Made by a program: the position numbers and the translations under genes. This document shows positions 25,025-33,277 of a stretch of DNA of 64,000 bases, one piece after another (position 1 is the stretch's first letter; each line of letters opens with the position of its first letter). Origin of the DNA: Candidatus Flexifilum breve (GTDB taxonomy: Bacteria; Chloroflexota; Anaerolineae; Aggregatilineales; Phototrophicaceae); assembly GCA_016717205.1 (NCBI GenBank), contig JADKGC010000002.1:930001-994000 (forward strand), written 5' to 3'. The notes beneath the pieces are model-generated. The model was not told the origin of the DNA and did no database searches. It saw only the letters and a list, made by a program, of their open reading frames with translations.

Positions 25025-27661
25025 TTAATCCTTCGGCACGGCGATGGCCAGCGCCTCACCGATGTTACGCACCTCGATCAGCTTGATGCCGTCGGGCAAA
25101 TCCGCCATTTTGCGGCGCAGTTTGGGCAGCATCACCCGCTTAAAGCCGAGCTTGGCCGCTTCATGCAGGCGCGCCGGGAGCTGACTCACCGCGCGGATCT
25201 CGCCGCTCAAGCCGATCTCGCCAACGAACGCGAAATCGGGCGCAATCGCCTTCTCGTAGTAGCTGGAGGCCATGGCCATCGCCATGGCGAGGTCGGAGGC
25301 GGGCTCATCGACCTTCATGCCGCCGATCACGTTCATGAAGATGTCCTGCTCGTGCAGCTTCAAGCCGAGGCGTTTGCTCAGCACCGCGCTGATGAGCAGC
25401 AGACGGTTCATATCGACGCCGTTAGGCGTGCGCCGCGGGTTGCCGAAGGCGGTCGGGCTGGTCAGCGACTGGATTTCGACCAGCAGCGGGCGCGTGCCTT
25501 CCATCGTCACGGCGATGGCCGTCCCCGGCGCATTGAGCACGCGCTCGGCGAGGAAGACCTCGGACGGGTTCGGTACTTCGATCATGCCCAAGCCGGACAT
25601 CTCGAACACGCCGATCTCGCTGGTCGCGCCGAAGCGGTTCTTCACGCTGCGCAGCAACCGATAGGCTTGAAACGGATCGCCTTCGAGGTAGAGCACAGTA
25701 TCGACGATGTGTTCGAGCACACGCGGCCCGGCAATTGCGCCCTCTTTGGTCACATGGCCGATCATGAACACGCTCGTCCCGGTGGTTTTTGCCAGCATTT
25801 GCAGGCGCGACGCGCATTCGCGGACCTGACTCACGCTGCCCGGCGAGGATTCACTCTCTTCCGTGTAAACCGTCTGAATCGAGTCGATGATCAGGATGGT
25901 CGGGTCAACCTGATTGACCTGCTCGAAGATGTCCGCGAGGTTGGTCTCGGTCAGCAGATACAAGTCATCGGCCTGCAAGCCCATGCGGTCGGCGCGCATC
26001 TTGATCTGTTGCACGCTCTCTTCGCCGCTCACGTACAGCACCCGCCCCACACTTTGCGCTAACGCCGCTGACGATTGGATGATGAGCGTCGAGTTGTGAC
26101 TCACGATCCCGTTAGCGACAAACGAATGCGTTTCTGGAACACACAAATCATAGCATTCGGTCAAACCACTGTCTTCGACTTTGACCACTGCATCCCAGTA
26201 GAATTCTGGTTCGAGCAACGCTTCAATTTCAGGGATGAAGTGTGCGATTGTGCGTGCCTTTTCATAACTGGCAGCCCGTGTGCCTTTGATATAGCGCCGA
26301 TCCCAGCGGTGCGTGTGCGGAATGCGGAATGGATCGGTGTGTGGCATGTAGGGGATAACATCGAGATTGTTGTTCGCTTTGACCGGAAGCAGTGATTGCT
26401 TACATTGCTTGCGTTCCAAGCGAAAACCAATCCGGTTGTAAAATAGACGAGCGTTGTTCCCGTGCAATTCGATGATCCATGCGCCTGCATGTTTGTTTTC
26501 ACGTCTACGTAGACGAGCGATAATCCCGAACTGCAGCAGCAGCAAGTGAACTTGTCGCGCTAGTTTTTCGGAAATGGTACAGAATTCTACGCCGAGTTTG
26601 TGTGCTGATCCATCCGTGTCGAACAACCCTTGCAGGAATGCGCGCACAGTCTCTTGGGGAGAACGCATGATCACCCACGGAACTTGTTTATCTTTTGCGC
26701 TAGCTTCAGTTAACCCCAATTTCGCCAACCAGCGCATCAGAATGCGATTGGCAATGCGGCACATGACGGCAGTCGTACCCCGTTTTGGCGTAATGCTCAT
26801 ATGCAAATTGAGCAATGTTGCCCAGCGTCGATATGCCTCGATAATCTCTGGGTCATTGGCAGTCAGTTGAGGGCTTTTACCATCCGTCAAACAACCATCC
26901 CCGATAAGTAGTCCAAACACATATGCTGTTTCGATGTCGAGGAGTGCAGGAAATTTCGGCAGAATAGCGTTTGCATGAATGGCAAACTCGAAACACGGTA
27001 ATTCAGCGAGGTTTCCCCAGACTGCACCATGCCGCTGAATGGCGACGAAATCGCCTGCCTGAACCTCATTCATCGTTTTCCAGACTTTTTGGCCGTCTGG
27101 ACATAGTGTCAGAATCGGATGTACGTAGGTTGCCTGAAGCTGATAACCCATGCGAGTTTCAATTCGCTTAGTTGGTTTGACTCCGCTGTCGTAGAAATGA
27201 CTGGTTTGTCGTGAACCATCAATCGACTGAACACCGATTTCTAGGGGCACGAAGTCGTCAAGCACTGCCTCGTTAGGCTTTACATCTTTGATCGGTATGA
27301 AACCATCAGTTGTTGAAATGTATGTTTCACCAGCAACGCACTTCCCGATGCCCGGCTCACCGCCGATCAGGATGATGCTCCCCGGCACGATGCCGCCGCC
27401 CATGACGCGGTTCATCTCGCCGATGGGGATTTGCAGGCGCGGTCGGTCGTGTGTGCTGATGTCGTTCAGCTTCTGGGATTGGCTGTGCGGCAGCACGACC
27501 CGTTCGCGCGTCGTGGTTTTGCCGCCGACCTTCGTCACCTCGACGAATTCCTCGACCATCGTGTTGAATTCGCCGCACGCGGGGCAGCGACCCATGTAGC
27601 GCGGCGACTGCCGACCGCAGTTCTGGCAGACAAATTTGCTTTTCGTCCGGGTGGAGGCCAT
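25025..27661 (-). CDS. radA: DNA repair protein RadA (Sms) precursor, interrupted by an intein at Walker A
   Basis: The 878-residue precursor comprises a 462-residue RadA host protein plus a 416-residue intein. Host features: zinc finger CQNCG...CPACG near the N-terminus, RecA-like ATPase with Walker A GEPGIGK-STL split by the intein, the KNRFG motif of RadA/Sms, and the Lon-like C-terminal domain (GLSGEIRAV, FKRVMLP). RadA processes branched recombination intermediates and unwinds DNA at D-loops. It can only work after splicing because the intein separates the Walker A Lys from Ser. ATG 27661 is preferred to the GTG at 27667. A GCGCTATAAT promoter block is 37 bases upstream. Confidence 0.97.
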   Translation of the reverse strand: MASTRTKSKFVCQNCGRQSPRYMGRCPACGEFNTMVEEFVEVTKVGGKTTTRERVVLPHSQSQKLNDISTHDRPRLQIPIGEMNRVMGGGIVPGSIILIGGEPGIGKCVAGETYISTTDGFIPIKDVKPNEAVLDDFVPLEIGVQSIDGSRQTSHFYDSGVKPTKRIETRMGYQLQATYVHPILTLCPDGQKVWKTMNEVQAGDFVAIQRHGAVWGNLAELPCFEFAIHANAILPKFPALLDIETAYVFGLLIGDGCLTDGKSPQLTANDPEIIEAYRRWATLLNLHMSITPKRGTTAVMCRIANRILMRWLAKLGLTEASAKDKQVPWVIMRSPQETVRAFLQGLFDTDGSAHKLGVEFCTISEKLARQVHLLLLQFGIIARLRRRENKHAGAWIIELHGNNARLFYNRIGFRLERKQCKQSLLPVKANNNLDVIPYMPHTDPFRIPHTHRWDRRYIKGTRAASYEKARTIAHFIPEIEALLEPEFYWDAVVKVEDSGLTECYDLCVPETHSFVANGIVSHNSTLIIQSSAALAQSVGRVLYVSGEESVQQIKMRADRMGLQADDLYLLTETNLADIFEQVNQVDPTILIIDSIQTVYTEESESSPGSVSQVRECASRLQMLAKTTGTSVFMIGHVTKEGAIAGPRVLEHIVDTVLYLEGDPFQAYRLLRSVKNRFGATSEIGVFEMSGLGMIEVPNPSEVFLAERVLNAPGTAIAVTMEGTRPLLVEIQSLTSPTAFGNPRRTPNGVDMNRLLLISAVLSKRLGLKLHEQDIFMNVIGGMKVDEPASDLAMAMAMASSYYEKAIAPDFAFVGEIGLSGEIRAVSQLPARLHEAAKLGFKRVMLPKLRRKMADLPDGIKLIEVRNIGEALAIAVPKD
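26093..27340 (-). mobile_element. RadA intein with LAGLIDADG-type homing endonuclease motifs
   Basis: A 416-residue insertion: Cys1 (codon 27340-27338), block A CVAGETYISTTDGF, block B GYQLQATYVHPIL (T and H conserved), endonuclease blocks YVFGLLIGDGCL and VRAFLQGLFDTDGSA, block F ECYDLCVPETHSFVANG, and the end SHN followed by Ser+1 of the host protein. All residues needed for Cys1/Asn-cyclisation/Ser+1 splicing are present, as are both endonuclease aspartates, so splicing and homing may both be active. Its bases are clearly less GC-rich than the flanking host sequence, consistent with later acquisition. Confidence 0.95.
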
Positions 27662-27697
27662 CGACACACCTGTGAATTAGAACGTTTGTTTGGGTTA

Positions 27698-27707
27698 ATT
27701 ATAGCGC
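27698..27707 (-). promoter_or_regulatory. Probable radA promoter -10 (GCGCTATAAT)
   Basis: Exact GCGCTATAAT on the minus strand, 36 bases upstream of ATG 27661. No recognisable -35. Confidence 0.65.
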
Positions 27708-27736
27708 GAATCGGGCTGGACGCCAGCGAAACCTAC

Positions 27737-27960
27737 CTCACCCTGCTGGCTGCGCCAGCCGTCCCTCTCCATGAGGAGAGGGACACGACCCGCCGTGCCT
27801 TTGCCCCTCGCCCTATGGAGAGGGGCGGTTGAGCGAAGCGAAACGGGGTGAGGTAAGGCAAAGTACCAATTCTGAAATGGCTTCATGCCTCGTCCCAACA
27901 CAAATGCTCTTATCGGTTTTTCCTCCCTGACTTCGGGGTGCGGTCGGCAGCGGCGGAAGC
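27737..27960. repeat. CTCACCCC/CCCCTCTCC-type repeat region
   Basis: Contains CTCACCCTGCTGG..CCTCTCC, then a GGAGAGGGGCGGTTGAGCG-type element ending GGGGTGAG (27818-27852), the inverted counterpart of the elements at 40395-40430 and 60171-60206. CATGCCTCGTCC at about 27885 is a half palindrome. No gene is seen between 27662 and 27992. Confidence 0.8.
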
Positions 27961-27992
27961 GCAGAGGCGCGTACCTACAATGGTTGTTGATG

Positions 27993-28439
27993 TCACAGAT
28001 TCCCCGACGCCCGCAGATCCGCCAGCATGGAGCGCGCCCATGCGTTGACCAGCTCAATGTAGCGGTCAATCCCTCCGGCGACGACATCGGTGGTGGTCAT
28101 CGTCCATGTGACCGGGTGTGCATACGCGTCGTGCGCGTCGGCGGTCGCCGTGATCTTGAACTGGCGCTTCCCCGAATCGACCTCGTCGCGCATTTGTACA
28201 CGCAGCACGCGCGGATCAACGCCTTCATCGACGAATTTGATCAGCAGTCCGGTGGCGTGCTCCAACCCATCGGGCGCGTACAGGCTCGGATGCTGCAGGT
28301 GATAGCACAGCACAGTCAAATGATGGACTGCCCAGTTGGCGGAATCCTCGTTTTCCCAGAACAGCATCTGGTGAAAGTGGTCGGCACACGTGACGCCGTC
28401 GCGCCAGAGCGCGCCGCATTCCGGACAATGCTCGCTCAT
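27993..28439 (-). CDS. DUF5946-like protein
   Basis: A 148-residue protein. It begins CPECGALW, a likely half zinc-binding site, with a further Cys in VTCADHFHQMLFWE. The segment VHHLTVLCYHLQHPSLY is a recognisable block of the DUF5946 group, a family without assigned function. AGGAGGG precedes ATG 28439. It stands alone, divergent from the PpiC-type gene. Confidence 0.75.
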   Translation of the reverse strand: MSEHCPECGALWRDGVTCADHFHQMLFWENEDSANWAVHHLTVLCYHLQHPSLYAPDGLEHATGLLIKFVDEGVDPRVLRVQMRDEVDSGKRQFKITATADAHDAYAHPVTWTMTTTDVVAGGIDRYIELVNAWARSMLADLRASGNL

Positions 28440-28509
28440 TCGTCGCCCTCCTGTTACCCGGTTTTACAAGAGTAGCAGACATCGGTATGCGCGGAAAAGC
28501 GCAATCCGT

Positions 28510-28515
28510 TATAAT
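28510..28515 (+). promoter_or_regulatory. Probable -10 (TATAAT) of the PpiC-type gene
   Basis: CCGTTATAAT ends 28 bases before the TTG start at 28544. Confidence 0.5.
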
Positions 28516-28543
28516 CCTTTATGGTAATGTGAGGAGATGTAAT

Positions 28544-29422
28544 TTGCGGCACGTACTGAAAACCTTCGTCGCACTGACCGTGCTGCTGAGCGCGGCCTGT
28601 GGCGGCGCTACTAGTCCTAATGCCCAGCAAGCAGCACCGACGACCGCGCCGAGCGCTTCGGGCACGCTGCCGACCAATGCCGCGGGCGCTGCGCTGGTGG
28701 CTCGCGTCAATAATCAAGAGATTACGCTTGAGCAGTTGAACAGCATGGTCGCGCAGTTTGGCCAGTCAAGCGACTCCAACCGCGCGCTGGCGCTGCAAAC
28801 GTTGATCGAGCAGACGCTCATCCGGCAGGCGGCCGCCGCGCAGAACGTGGCGATCACCGATGCGGAACTGGATACCGAACTGCAGGCCTATATCCAACGG
28901 GCCGGCGGCGCCGACGCGTGGGGCGCGTGGCTGACGAGCAACGGCTACACCGAAACCGCGTTCCGCGACCTGCTGCGGGACAACCTGATCACCGAGCGCA
29001 TGCGCGACGCACTCACCGCTGACCTCAACGGCGATGTGCCGCAGGTGCACGCTCGGCATATTCTGCTGGCGACCGAGCAGGAAGCGCTCGATGTGCTGGC
29101 GCGGTTGCAAAACGGCGATGATTTCGCGGCACTGGCGGCGGTCTATTCCCGGGATGTGACCACGCGCACCAATGGCGGCGATCTCGGTTGGTTCGCCTAT
29201 GACGAACTGCTCGAACCCGTGCTGGCGGATCAGGCGTTCGCGCTGCAGCCTGGCGAGATCGTCGGGCCGGTGCAAACGGGGTTGGGCTTCCATATTCTGC
29301 AATCGCTGGAACGCGGCGACCGTCCGCTCACCGAAGATAAACGGGCGTTTATCGCGCAGGCACGATTTGAAAACTGGCTTAATCGCTTGATCGCCGAAGC
29401 CGCAATCGAGCAATACATCTAG
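28544..29422 (+). CDS. Lipoprotein peptidyl-prolyl isomerase, PrsA/SurA (PpiC) type
   Basis: A 292-residue exported chaperone. The TTG start at 28544 has GAGGAG 7 bases upstream and gives a proper lipoprotein signal with lipobox LLSAAC (Cys about residue 17); the longer reading from 28487 would spoil it. A Thr/Ala/Pro-rich linker precedes a SurA-like N-terminal helical domain (VARVNNQEITLEQLN, TLIEQTLIRQAAA). The rotamase domain follows (HARHILLATEQEALDVL, DLGWFAYDELLEP, GPVQTGLGFHILQ). It helps fold exported proteins at the outer face of the membrane; many secreted proteins are encoded nearby. Confidence 0.9.
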   Translation: MRHVLKTFVALTVLLSAACGGATSPNAQQAAPTTAPSASGTLPTNAAGAALVARVNNQEITLEQLNSMVAQFGQSSDSNRALALQTLIEQTLIRQAAAAQNVAITDAELDTELQAYIQRAGGADAWGAWLTSNGYTETAFRDLLRDNLITERMRDALTADLNGDVPQVHARHILLATEQEALDVLARLQNGDDFAALAAVYSRDVTTRTNGGDLGWFAYDELLEPVLADQAFALQPGEIVGPVQTGLGFHILQSLERGDRPLTEDKRAFIAQARFENWLNRLIAEAAIEQYI

Positions 29423-29433
29423 GAGCATAGAGG

Positions 29434-30274
29434 ATGGGACGCGGAAGCAATCGCATCTACAACATCATTTCGCTAGTCTTTTTGGTGCTGGCACTGCTCG
29501 TCCTCGTGTTTGTTGGCGTGCGCATGGCACAGCCGCCGGTCGCCGTCGCGACTCCGGTCGCGGTGCTGCCGACGGCGGTGCTGCTCCCGTCGCTGACGCC
29601 GACGCCGACCGATACGCCGATTCCGCCGACGGCCACGTTCACCGTGACGCCCTCGCCGACTAACACTGAGACGTTCACGCCGAGTCCCACCTTCACCTGG
29701 ACGCTGATCCCGACGCTGACCACGACCCCGTGCCGCCGACCCTGACGCCGCTGCCGTCGGCCACGTGGTTCCCGAGCGCGACGATCACGCCCTCGCTGAC
29801 GATCACCTTCACGCTCGTGCCGAGCCAAACGCCGATCCCGTCGAATACCTCCGCGCCCACCGCGACGATCAACAGCTTCACGCCGCAGCCGACCGAACCG
29901 CCGCCGTCGCCGTTCCCCTTCCGCCTGCGCGACCCGCAGCCGGTGTACACGCTTAACTTCGCCAATTCGGCGGGCTGCTCGTGGCAGGGCATCGGCGGGC
30001 AGGTGAGCGATATGGCTGGGCTGGCGATTAACGGCATCCGCGTGCATGTATATGGCTCGGGAGTCGACACATTCAGCACGACGGGTTCAAACTCGCTGTA
30101 CGGCTCGTCCGGGTGGGAAGTCCCGCTGGCGAACATCGTCAGCACGAATGTGTATTTTGTCGAACTGCAGTCGCAGGGCGGCACGATCATCTCGGAGACG
30201 GTGCGCGTGCAGTTCCCCGGCAACTGTCAGCAGATCTCGCGCTGGTCAATTTCCAGCAGACGCGCGAGTTCTAG
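29434..30274 (+). pseudogene. Membrane-anchored Pro/Thr-linker protein, broken by two frameshifts
   Basis: First of two tandem paralogs. Frame 1 (29434-29745) encodes a signal-anchor helix (IISLVFLVLALLVLVFVGV) and a Thr/Pro-rich stalk. At about 29726-29730 one base is missing; the stalk continues in another frame (VPPTLTPLP...) into a beta domain (CSWQGIGGQVSDMAG, GWEVPLANI). A second missing base at about 30233 follows CQQ: restoring it gives NLALVNFQQTREF and a stop at 30272-30274, matching the CTQNIAAMRF end of the paralog at 30444. Either a pseudogene or two assembly errors. AGGAG precedes ATG 29434, 12 bases after the PpiC gene. Confidence 0.75.
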
Positions 30275-30285
30275 TCCGAATGCAG

Positions 30286-30384
30286 ACCCCACCCCCGGCC
30301 CCTCCCCGAATTCAGGGAGGGGAGCAAACAACGCTCGCAAGGTCTCCCCTCTCCCCCGCTTGCGGGGAGAGGGGTTGAGGTGAG
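30286..30384. repeat. CCCCGAATTCAGGGAGGGG and CCCCTCTCC repeats
   Basis: CCCACCCCCGGCCCCTCCCCGAATTCAGGG-type block followed by CTCTCCCCCGCTTGCGGGGAGAG hairpin and GGTTGAGGTGAG. It begins 12 bases after the ancestral stop of the broken gene, so the longer reading of that gene runs into the repeat. Confidence 0.8.
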
Positions 30385-30443
30385 GGAGTATCCGACCCGC
30401 TTTAAAGCGTGCCCGCCTGTTACGATTTGAGAACTGTTTGCCG

Positions 30444-31241
30444 ATGTCCGACCACTACCCGCTGCCCGATGAAGATGACGACGCGCTGACCCTGCCGCCC
30501 GACGAGGGGGAGATGTCCGACGCGCCGTTGAAAGATCCGCCGCCGCGCCGCGTACGCACGGTGAAGCCGCGCCGCAATCCCCTGCCCTATAATCTGGTCA
30601 CGCTGGTGATGCTGCTGCTCACGTGCAGTCTGGTCGTGTACATCGGCTTGATCTGGCAGAATCCCTATTCGACGCTCAACCTGCTCGCGCCGCCGACGCT
30701 GCTCCCGCGCATCGTCACGGCGACGCTGACCGTGACGCCCACGCTCACGCCAACGGAGACACGCACACCGTCACGCACACCCACGCCGAGCGAAACCTTT
30801 ACGCCTGCCCCGACAGCCACGTTTACAGCTGTGTTCATTGAAGGCTTCAGCACACCGTTCGGTACGCCACCCGCTGAACCCGTTGACTACCCGTATGTGC
30901 TGCAAAATGATCGCCTGATCTACCTGACGAATCCAGACGGGCGCGGCGCGTGCCGCTGGTCGAGCATTGCCGGGTCGGTGGTTGATGCGAATGGCGTGGC
31001 GGTGGAAGGCTATGGAATTCGTATCGTCGGCGAGGGGGTCGATCAGACCATTGCGACGGGGAGTTCCCCCGGTTTTGGGCCGGGGGGCTTTGAGTTACCG
31101 CTGGGGACGACGGCGCAGGATGCGGTCTTTATCGCTCAACTTCTCGATGCGACGGGGTTTCCAGCATCCCCGGTGTATACGGTCGAGACGCGGGCCGACT
31201 GCACACAAAATATCGCCGCGATGCGTTTTGTGCCTCGATGA
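30444..31241 (+). CDS. Membrane-anchored Pro/Thr-linker protein, intact paralog
   Basis: A 265-residue type II membrane protein: acidic cytoplasmic N-terminus (about 1-50, ending in basic RTVKPRRNP), one membrane helix (LVTLVMLLLTCSLVVYIGLIW), a Thr/Pro stalk (TPTLTPTETRTPSRTP) and a C-terminal beta domain with two Cys (GACRWSSIAGSVVD, ADCTQN). The domain matches the broken neighbour (CSWQGIGG; VQFPGNCQQ), so both come from a duplication. It may present a binding domain outside the cell; no ligand can be named. Its last 113 bases overlap the oppositely directed kinase gene. ATG 30444 chosen over TTG 30438. Confidence 0.75.
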   Translation: MSDHYPLPDEDDDALTLPPDEGEMSDAPLKDPPPRRVRTVKPRRNPLPYNLVTLVMLLLTCSLVVYIGLIWQNPYSTLNLLAPPTLLPRIVTATLTVTPTLTPTETRTPSRTPTPSETFTPAPTATFTAVFIEGFSTPFGTPPAEPVDYPYVLQNDRLIYLTNPDGRGACRWSSIAGSVVDANGVAVEGYGIRIVGEGVDQTIATGSSPGFGPGGFELPLGTTAQDAVFIAQLLDATGFPASPVYTVETRADCTQNIAAMRFVPR

Positions 31242-32643
31242 GTTCGCGGGGGACGGGCGTGAAGCGAATATACTTCGCGCAGCGATAGAGCGAGAACCAG
31301 AACGTCGCGCCGTCCCCAACTTTACTTTCCACGCCAATTTCGCCGCCGTGCGCCCGAATGATGCGCTGGGTGATGGCTAAGCCCAACCCGGTGGTTTTGT
31401 CATGCTTGTGGCGCGTGAGCCGCGCAAAATCGTCGAACAACATGGCTTGATCGGCGGTGCACAGGCCGGGGCCTTCATCCTGCACGTCGATATGCCACAT
31501 CCCCTGCACGATCTTCGCGCGGACGTAAATCTTGGAATAGGCGGGCGCAAACTTGACGGCATTCAGCAACAGGTTGTCCATGACCTGGCGCAGGCGTTTC
31601 GGGTCGGCGACGGCCTTCCCCTGCGACGTGGTTTCGAGGATGACCGTGCAGCGTTTGCTTTCGGCGGCATGATTATGCCGCTGCACGATATCCGCCAGGA
31701 ACGGGCTCATCTTGATCGATTCGGGGAAGATGGTGAACTGTCCCGTTTCGATCTGCGAGACGTCGAGCATATCGTTGACCAGTGTGAACATGTGGCTGGC
31801 CTGCTGGTCAATATCAGCGATGATTTCGTCGCGTTCGGCCTGCGTCAGCGTGACAGCGCGGTTTTTCAGCAGCGACGTGCTCATCAGCACACTGCTGAGC
31901 GGATTGCGCAAATCATGGATTGCCATGCCCATCACAGCGTTTTTGACCTCGTTGAGCTGCCGCAGTTCCTGATTCTTCTGTTCGAGCTCTTTCTTCTGGG
32001 CGCCGAGCGCGGCCAGCAGTCGACCTTTTTCGATCATCACGGCGAGCTGCCCGGCGATTTGCTGGAAGATGTCGGTGTGCACGTCCGCGTAGGTGTTCGG
32101 ATGGCAGCTGGAGAAGAACATGAAGCCGATCGGGATGCCATTGGCGATCAGCGGGCAGGTGAGCGAGGAGCGAATGCCTTCGTCGAGGATCAACCGGGTC
32201 GAGACGGAGCTCGGTTTCTGGCTGTAGTACAACTCGAGATCGTTGATGATGCGCGGTCGACCGGAGCGGATGATCATCTCCAGTGTGCTGCCCTCCAACC
32301 GTCCCGCGAAATTGCGACTGAGGAAGACAGGCGAATAATCCGCCTGTGCCCAGCGCGCTCGCACCATCGTGCCGTTATCTTCGATGAGGGATAGGCCGAT
32401 GCGGTTGTAGGGAATGAGGTTTTTGAAGTCGCGGTAGGTGCCTTGCAGCACGTCGTCCAGGAACATGCCCTCGTTGACCCGGGCGGTGAGGTGCATCAGG
32501 TTCTGCAGTTCGCGCTGGTGGCTTTCAAGGCGGTCCGCCATCTGCTGGATGGCGGTGCTAATGCGCCGGATTTCGTCTCCCGCAAACCCGATCATCTCCG
32601 GTGTTTGCGCGGTCAGCACATTGAGCTTGTCGTTGGCGATCAT
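31129..32643 (-). CDS. GAF-domain sensor histidine kinase (paralog 1)
   Basis: A 504-residue soluble kinase. N-terminal coiled coil (IRRISTAIQQMADRLESHQREL) is followed by GAF (about 55-205), a second coiled linker (QKKELEQKNQELRQL), HisKA with AIHDLRNPLSS, and HATPase_c with LLLNAVKFAP, DEGPGL and TTGLGLAI. It is about 50% similar by eye to the kinase at 33278 across its length. The paralog ends at FWFTVKNARR; here a 45-residue tail (CAKYIRFTPVPREL...) runs on antisense to the neighbouring gene. AAGGGA lies upstream of ATG 32643. Confidence 0.9.
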   Translation of the reverse strand: MIANDKLNVLTAQTPEMIGFAGDEIRRISTAIQQMADRLESHQRELQNLMHLTARVNEGMFLDDVLQGTYRDFKNLIPYNRIGLSLIEDNGTMVRARWAQADYSPVFLSRNFAGRLEGSTLEMIIRSGRPRIINDLELYYSQKPSSVSTRLILDEGIRSSLTCPLIANGIPIGFMFFSSCHPNTYADVHTDIFQQIAGQLAVMIEKGRLLAALGAQKKELEQKNQELRQLNEVKNAVMGMAIHDLRNPLSSVLMSTSLLKNRAVTLTQAERDEIIADIDQQASHMFTLVNDMLDVSQIETGQFTIFPESIKMSPFLADIVQRHNHAAESKRCTVILETTSQGKAVADPKRLRQVMDNLLLNAVKFAPAYSKIYVRAKIVQGMWHIDVQDEGPGLCTADQAMLFDDFARLTRHKHDKTTGLGLAITQRIIRAHGGEIGVESKVGDGATFWFSLYRCAKYIRFTPVPRELIEAQNASRRYFVCSRPASRPYTPGMLETPSHREVER

Positions 32644-32810
32644 GGAACTATCCCTTGGAAACGGCGGCGCAGCGATTACCGATTCGCTACAATAAATTTA
32701 GTATAAGCGTGGATGTAGAATTGTTCCATGAAGCAATTCTAAATTAATCATAAAGAGCGAGTTGAGACGGAGGCGGGGGACGTACTGTTGAACTAACAGG
32801 GGTCGGGGGT

Positions 32811-33240
32811 GAGGCCAGAAGCGCCGGAAACGATTCATCGCGTCCTGACGAAAATGAATGTGCTTGGCGAGCGGTATTGTCTCCCCTCTCCGTTCGGAGA
32901 GGGGCCGGCTGTCAGGGGTAGGTTTTTAATTGTAGGGACGAGGCATGCCTCGTCCTCCTGTGCCAACACGGCGGTAACCTTACTTGCTAAAGCGCTCTTT
33001 TGCTTTCACGCATCACAAGTTTTTTGTCCAATCCAGAGAAAAAACAGGACGAGGCATGCCTCGTCCCTACACGTTCTCGGCGAAGAAAACCTGTACACGA
33101 TAGGAAGCATGAAATACCTACTCCTGTTGGAGAGGGGCCGGGGGTGAGGCCAGAAGCGCCGGACACGATTCATTGCGTTCTGACGAAAATGAATGTGCTC
33201 GGCGAGCGGTATTGTCTCCCTTCTCCTTTAGGAGAGGGGC
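32811..33240. repeat. Direct repeat of about 83 bp flanking a composite element
   Basis: GTGAGGCCAGAAGCGCCGGA... to ...GTATTGTCTCCC at 32813-32893 recurs at 33145-33225 with about six differences. Both copies continue into a CCCTTCTCC/GGAGAGGGG hairpin. The composite TIR element at 32909-33126 lies between them. The 634 bases between the two kinase genes hold nothing else recognisable. Confidence 0.85.
32909..33126. mobile_element. 218-bp composite TIR element, copy 1
   Basis: Left end CTGTCAGGGGTAGGTTTTT followed by AATTGTAGGGACGAGG and a palindrome; right end with the second GGACGAGGCATGCC palindrome, CCTACACG..., and the complement of the left end (AAATACCTACTCCTG). The interior of about 90 bases has no reading frame. 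Copies 2 (35765) and 3 (55975) share the same order and length. Confidence 0.8.
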
Positions 33241-33277
33241 TGGCGGTGAGGTTGATCCTGTCCCGACCGCTCCCAAC

